Positions 62,498-64,000 of a stretch of 64,000 nt of DNA are shown here, in pieces. The notes below the pieces were generated by a model. That model saw nothing but the letters and a program-made list of their open reading frames with translations. It did not search any database and was not told where the DNA came from. Position numbers and translations under genes: made by a program. Source of the stretch: Prosapia bicincta (taxonomy: Eukaryota > Arthropoda > Insecta > Hemiptera > Cercopidae); contig JBAIZL010000002.1 in assembly GCA_036971475.1 (NCBI GenBank), forward strand, positions 173,298,024 to 173,362,023, read 5' to 3'. Numbering within the stretch: the first letter of the stretch is position 1; each line of letters opens with the position of its first letter.

Positions 62498-64000
62498 CCT
62501 ATGTGGCCTATAGGCAGATGTGAGAATGTATTTCTGCGTTGATTTCTTTTACCACCGACTGGAATCAGGATCGAAAAAAGAAATAATTGTATGCGAGTTA
62601 GCATTATATCAATAATTGGCAAATTATTCAAGGTACGTATTGCCTTATAGCTATGTACGCCGTGCAGTCTTGGAGAGAATCGATAATTCTGTTTGAATAG
62701 AGGAACTCTACTGTAAATTCTTTTTTCGGTGAAAGTTTCATGAAATAACCATCCTAATGGATGCAATAACAACAATACAACTTTTAGTTGGTTTTTGCAT
62801 AAACTTGATATTATGTGGACAGTGGGGGGAAAAAGTACAAATTAAAAAAGATACAAACCAATTGTTTTTGTCTAATTTCAATAAGGATATGTAAGGTAAA
62901 ATGAATGATTATAAACATGTATCATTTTTAGAAGCACTAGGCTCCAAAATCTGAAAGTAATACCTAATAGTAGCCTACTGTTTTTACAATGCTAAATCCT
63001 TTTTCAATCTACCTTGCACAGTTTCTGTTCTGCTTCATCATCCACTTACGATACTTCGAAAAGCCTTTTATTATTACTTTCGGTTTTTACAAGGCTTCGA
63101 AATAATTATTCGCTCTTTAAATAACACATTGTTCATCGATCTGTTTACTAGAGGGTAGGTTTGACAGATAATATAGGCAAACATTAATAAAATCTCAAAA
63201 CTTCTTTATTCATAAAACAATGTAATGTGAGAGGTATGTGGGATATTGTAGTAAAAGCGATAATAATAAGAAGATACAATTTGATAATTATGTTTTGAGC
63301 TTATATGTTTAAGTGACAGCAGTGGTTGAAAGGTGTGTGTCCGCTCAAGATCATAACTACTTATAATAATTATACAACCCCTAGTTACATGAGCATATTT
63401 AACCGGGACTACTATAGTAATACCCGGGTCCACTTCAGTGTTAAAAATAATTAGGTGGAATTTTGGTTGTTTCTTACCTACTTTATTAGATTCTCGGTTC
63501 GAATAATAAATAATTTTACTGAAAAGTGGCAATAAGAAAAGAATCAGACAAAACCATTTGTCCCGTAAAAGATATTTTTTTAAAGCTATTGACCGTTGAC
63601 ATTTTGTGTGTAAAACAACATCTAATAGAAATTTCAAAATCGGTTTAACGTAAACCTAGAAACGGAATTAACCTATAATTCTATGTTTGTTTCGAAGTAA
63701 TCGTAATTAACTAAACACTAAAATGTAACAGTAAAATATTATCAATATAAAACCAAACGTTCACAATTATTCCTGATTGCCAAAAGATACTGAAACCTTC
63801 AGACCTAGCTGCAAATATTTTAACACAGAATAAGGATCATTTAGTTTATTCGTTGAAATCCCCAGATTACCTGTTATGACGTAATAATCCATTCATTGTG
63901 GGTGGCATTTCAACATCTCATTGTGCTGGTCTCAAGTTTGTCCACAGAGCTCAACACGTCTTTTTGTTTCACTTTGACCATTGTTTGTTGAATATTCTTG
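62496..64000. other. Intergenic sequence, no gene supported
   Basis: The longest non-repeat open frame outside the elements (143 codons, minus, 63206-63637) lies here. Its composition is AT-driven, with many Ile, Tyr, Ser and Lys residues, and no motif is recognised, so I do not call it a gene. Confidence 0.45.

Noticed and set aside
62356..62775. 139-codon minus-strand frame
   Set aside because: A large part is Ile/Tyr from a TA microsatellite; the rest shows no motif.
63206..63637. 143-codon minus-strand frame near the window end
   Set aside because: AT-driven composition, no recognisable domain and no splice or promoter context that I can see.

Overview
This window is strongly AT-rich eukaryotic DNA that looks like transposon-dense intergenic sequence from an arthropod, probably an insect with a large genome. 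The evidence is Ty3/Gypsy-type LTR elements primed by tRNA-Lys, a Jockey-clade LINE with poly(A) tail and target-site duplication, long (TA)n and (CA)n microsatellites, and no bacterial gene organisation. I found no convincing host gene, no tRNA, no rRNA and no CRISPR array. Nearly all coding sequence belongs to mobile elements.

Region by region. 1-2269 is AT-rich with no gene. 2270-12461 is a complete but dead LTR retrotransposon on the minus strand, with LTRs of about 2.0-2.1 kb, an ACAC-type duplication at its edges, a frameshifted gag-pol and a deleted integrase core. 12472-13768 may be a solo LTR of a relative. About 14168-24176 is the most unusual object: a roughly 10-kb block between two (TA)n tracts. 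Its outer ends carry inverted CATTTTGCA...TGGCAGCC motifs. Inside these lie two arrays of a 140-bp tandem repeat in opposite orientation, and the centre holds remnants of a gene resembling tyrosine-recombinase catalytic domains. The architecture resembles a foldback transposon. 24274-31215 is AT-rich with microsatellites and a possible LTR remnant.

31216-49597 is a tandem pair of nearly identical Ty3/Gypsy-lineage elements sharing the middle LTR (LTR-internal-LTR-internal-truncated LTR). Each encodes Gag, then protease, RT and RNase H reached by a -1 frameshift at a textbook A AAA AAC site touching the gag stop, then integrase, which is separated from RNase H by an ATGA overlap falling inside the integrase zinc finger. 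Each copy carries its own inactivating stop codons: copy A has a TGA after the linker and a TAG in integrase, copy B has a TAA before RT.

From 49598 to the end the sequence is AT-rich. It holds a degenerate Jockey remnant (about 50380-50700), a field of diverged short repeats (53.1-54.1 kb), a 214-bp (AC)n tract, a well-bounded 5'-truncated Jockey LINE (55555-56543) inserted into coding-like DNA, and compound TA/TG microsatellites.

Within each LTR element Gag would build the particle, protease would cleave the polyprotein, RT/RNase H would copy the RNA from a tRNA-Lys primer, and integrase would insert the product. No single copy here encodes all of these intact.
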